A stretch of DNA of 5,480 bases from Lysobacterales bacterium. Its GTDB lineage: Bacteria; Pseudomonadota; Gammaproteobacteria; Xanthomonadales; Marinicellaceae. A model generated the notes under the pieces. It was given only the letters and a program-made list of their open reading frames with translations, was not told the DNA's origin and made no database searches. Both the position numbers and the translations under genes were made by a program. The stretch lies in assembly GCA_026990095.1 (NCBI GenBank), contig JALSIL010000054.1:1-5480 (forward strand), written 5' to 3'. This document shows, piece by piece, positions 5,278 through 5,480 of this stretch (positions are counted from its first letter, which is position 1; each line of letters starts with the position of its first letter).

Positions 5278-5374
5278 GCAACTTGTTAACGGATATTGCC
5301 AAAATTTGACAAAAAGTGAGCTATCCCGCCACGAAAAACGACCGAATTGACCAATGACTTTTAACCACAGTTGC
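5278..5374 (+). other. Possible structured 5' leader
   Basis: GCAACT at 5278-5283, at the predicted transcript start, is complementary to AGTTGC at 5369-5374. Four bases further in, TTAA (5286-5289) pairs with TTAA (5361-5364) across a small internal loop. Within the enclosed region GGATA (5291-5295) can pair with TATCC (5322-5326). I compared it from memory with common classes (c-di-GMP-I, TPP, cobalamin, glycine, fluoride) and saw no signature. It may be an unclassified regulatory leader, or chance pairing. Confidence 0.25.
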
Positions 5375-5406
5375 ATTTATAAAATTTTTAAAAAATATTA
5401 AAAAAT

Positions 5407-5411
5407 GGAGA
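5407..5411 (+). promoter_or_regulatory. Ribosome binding site of the right-end gene
   Basis: GGAGA, with the GGAG core ending 6 bases before the ATG at 5417, sits within otherwise almost pure A+T sequence. It fixes the start of the truncated gene. Confidence 0.75.
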
Positions 5412-5416
5412 AATAA

Positions 5417-5480
5417 ATGAAACATAATAAAATCTTAAGTGCTTTAGGCATGGCTAGCACAGCACAGCACAGCACAGCAC
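5417..5480 (+). CDS. 5' end of a gene running into an AGCAC repeat; function unknown
   Basis: Only 21 codons are visible, starting MKHNKILSALGMASTAQ and open at the right edge. The strong promoter and RBS support a real gene. The first 13 residues (basic MKHNK, then ILSALGMA) resemble the beginning of a signal peptide. From codon 14 the coding sequence is the AGCAC array, translating as a repeating STAQH, which is too polar for a normal hydrophobic core. Either the protein has a low-complexity stretch after an unusual leader, or the repeat is an assembly error at the contig end and the true sequence continues as an ordinary signal peptide. An in-frame ATG at 5450 is a second possible start but lacks a comparable RBS. 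No family can be assigned. Confidence 0.6.
   Translation, partial: MKHNKILSALGMASTAQHSTA
5456..5480 (+). repeat. Pentanucleotide tandem repeat (AGCAC)5, continuing past the window
   Basis: Five perfect AGCAC units occupy the last 25 bases, beginning at codon 14 of the gene at 5417. Five is not a multiple of three, so each gain or loss of a unit shifts the downstream frame. The array itself has no stop in any frame, and all three frames encode a rotation of the same Ser-Thr-Ala-Gln-His pentapeptide. The full copy number is not visible. Confidence 0.85.

Noticed and set aside
5306..5383. Second TTGACA at 5306-5311 and TATAAA at 5378-5383 as an alternative promoter for the right-end gene
   Set aside because: They are 66 bases apart, and neither has a partner box at 15-19 bases. 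The 5244/5266 pair is far better.

Overview
The window looks like an A+T-rich gammaproteobacterial chromosome fragment, with roughly 40% G+C judged by eye. The adjacent, overlapping clpS-clpA pair and an OmpP1/FadL-type outer-membrane porin point to a Gram-negative proteobacterium. ClpS is the same length as the E. coli protein (106 aa), with key residues at the same positions. The many short GGG..CCC hairpin repeats resemble the REP-like repeats that litter some gammaproteobacterial (for example sulfur- or methane-oxidising) and cyanobacterial genomes. I cannot name a species. The last base falls inside a simple repeat and the window length is odd, so this may be a complete short contig whose ends are assembly breaks.

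Layout. Positions 1-128 hold the probable 3' end of an unrecognised + strand gene. Positions 129-492 are non-coding: a REP-like hairpin element interrupted by a 167-bp, almost wholly palindromic MITE-like insertion (228-394). Positions 3065-493, on the - strand, are clpS then clpA, sharing one base (TAATG). Positions 3066-3265 are a very A+T-rich divergent control region. Positions 3266-4705, on the + strand, encode the OmpP1/FadL/TodX-family channel, followed by a strong intrinsic terminator. Positions 4756-5230 are non-coding and dense with REP-like hairpins, including two 114-bp direct repeats (96% identical). From 5244 there is a near-consensus sigma-70 promoter, a 139-nt A+T-rich leader that could fold on itself, a good RBS, and the first 21 codons of a gene. 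That gene runs into a perfect AGCAC pentanucleotide tandem array at the window end.

How the parts work together. ClpS is the adaptor that delivers N-degron substrates to the unfoldase ClpA, which feeds the ClpP peptidase (clpP is not in the window). The porin is transcribed divergently and probably imports hydrophobic compounds; nothing links it functionally to Clp. The most intriguing spot is the right end: an N-terminally truncated view of a gene with a strong promoter, a possible structured leader and a pentamer repeat just after the start codon. This is the arrangement expected of a slipped-strand phase-variable gene (compare the pentamer in Neisseria opa), with the serious caveat that a repeat at a contig end may be an assembly artefact.
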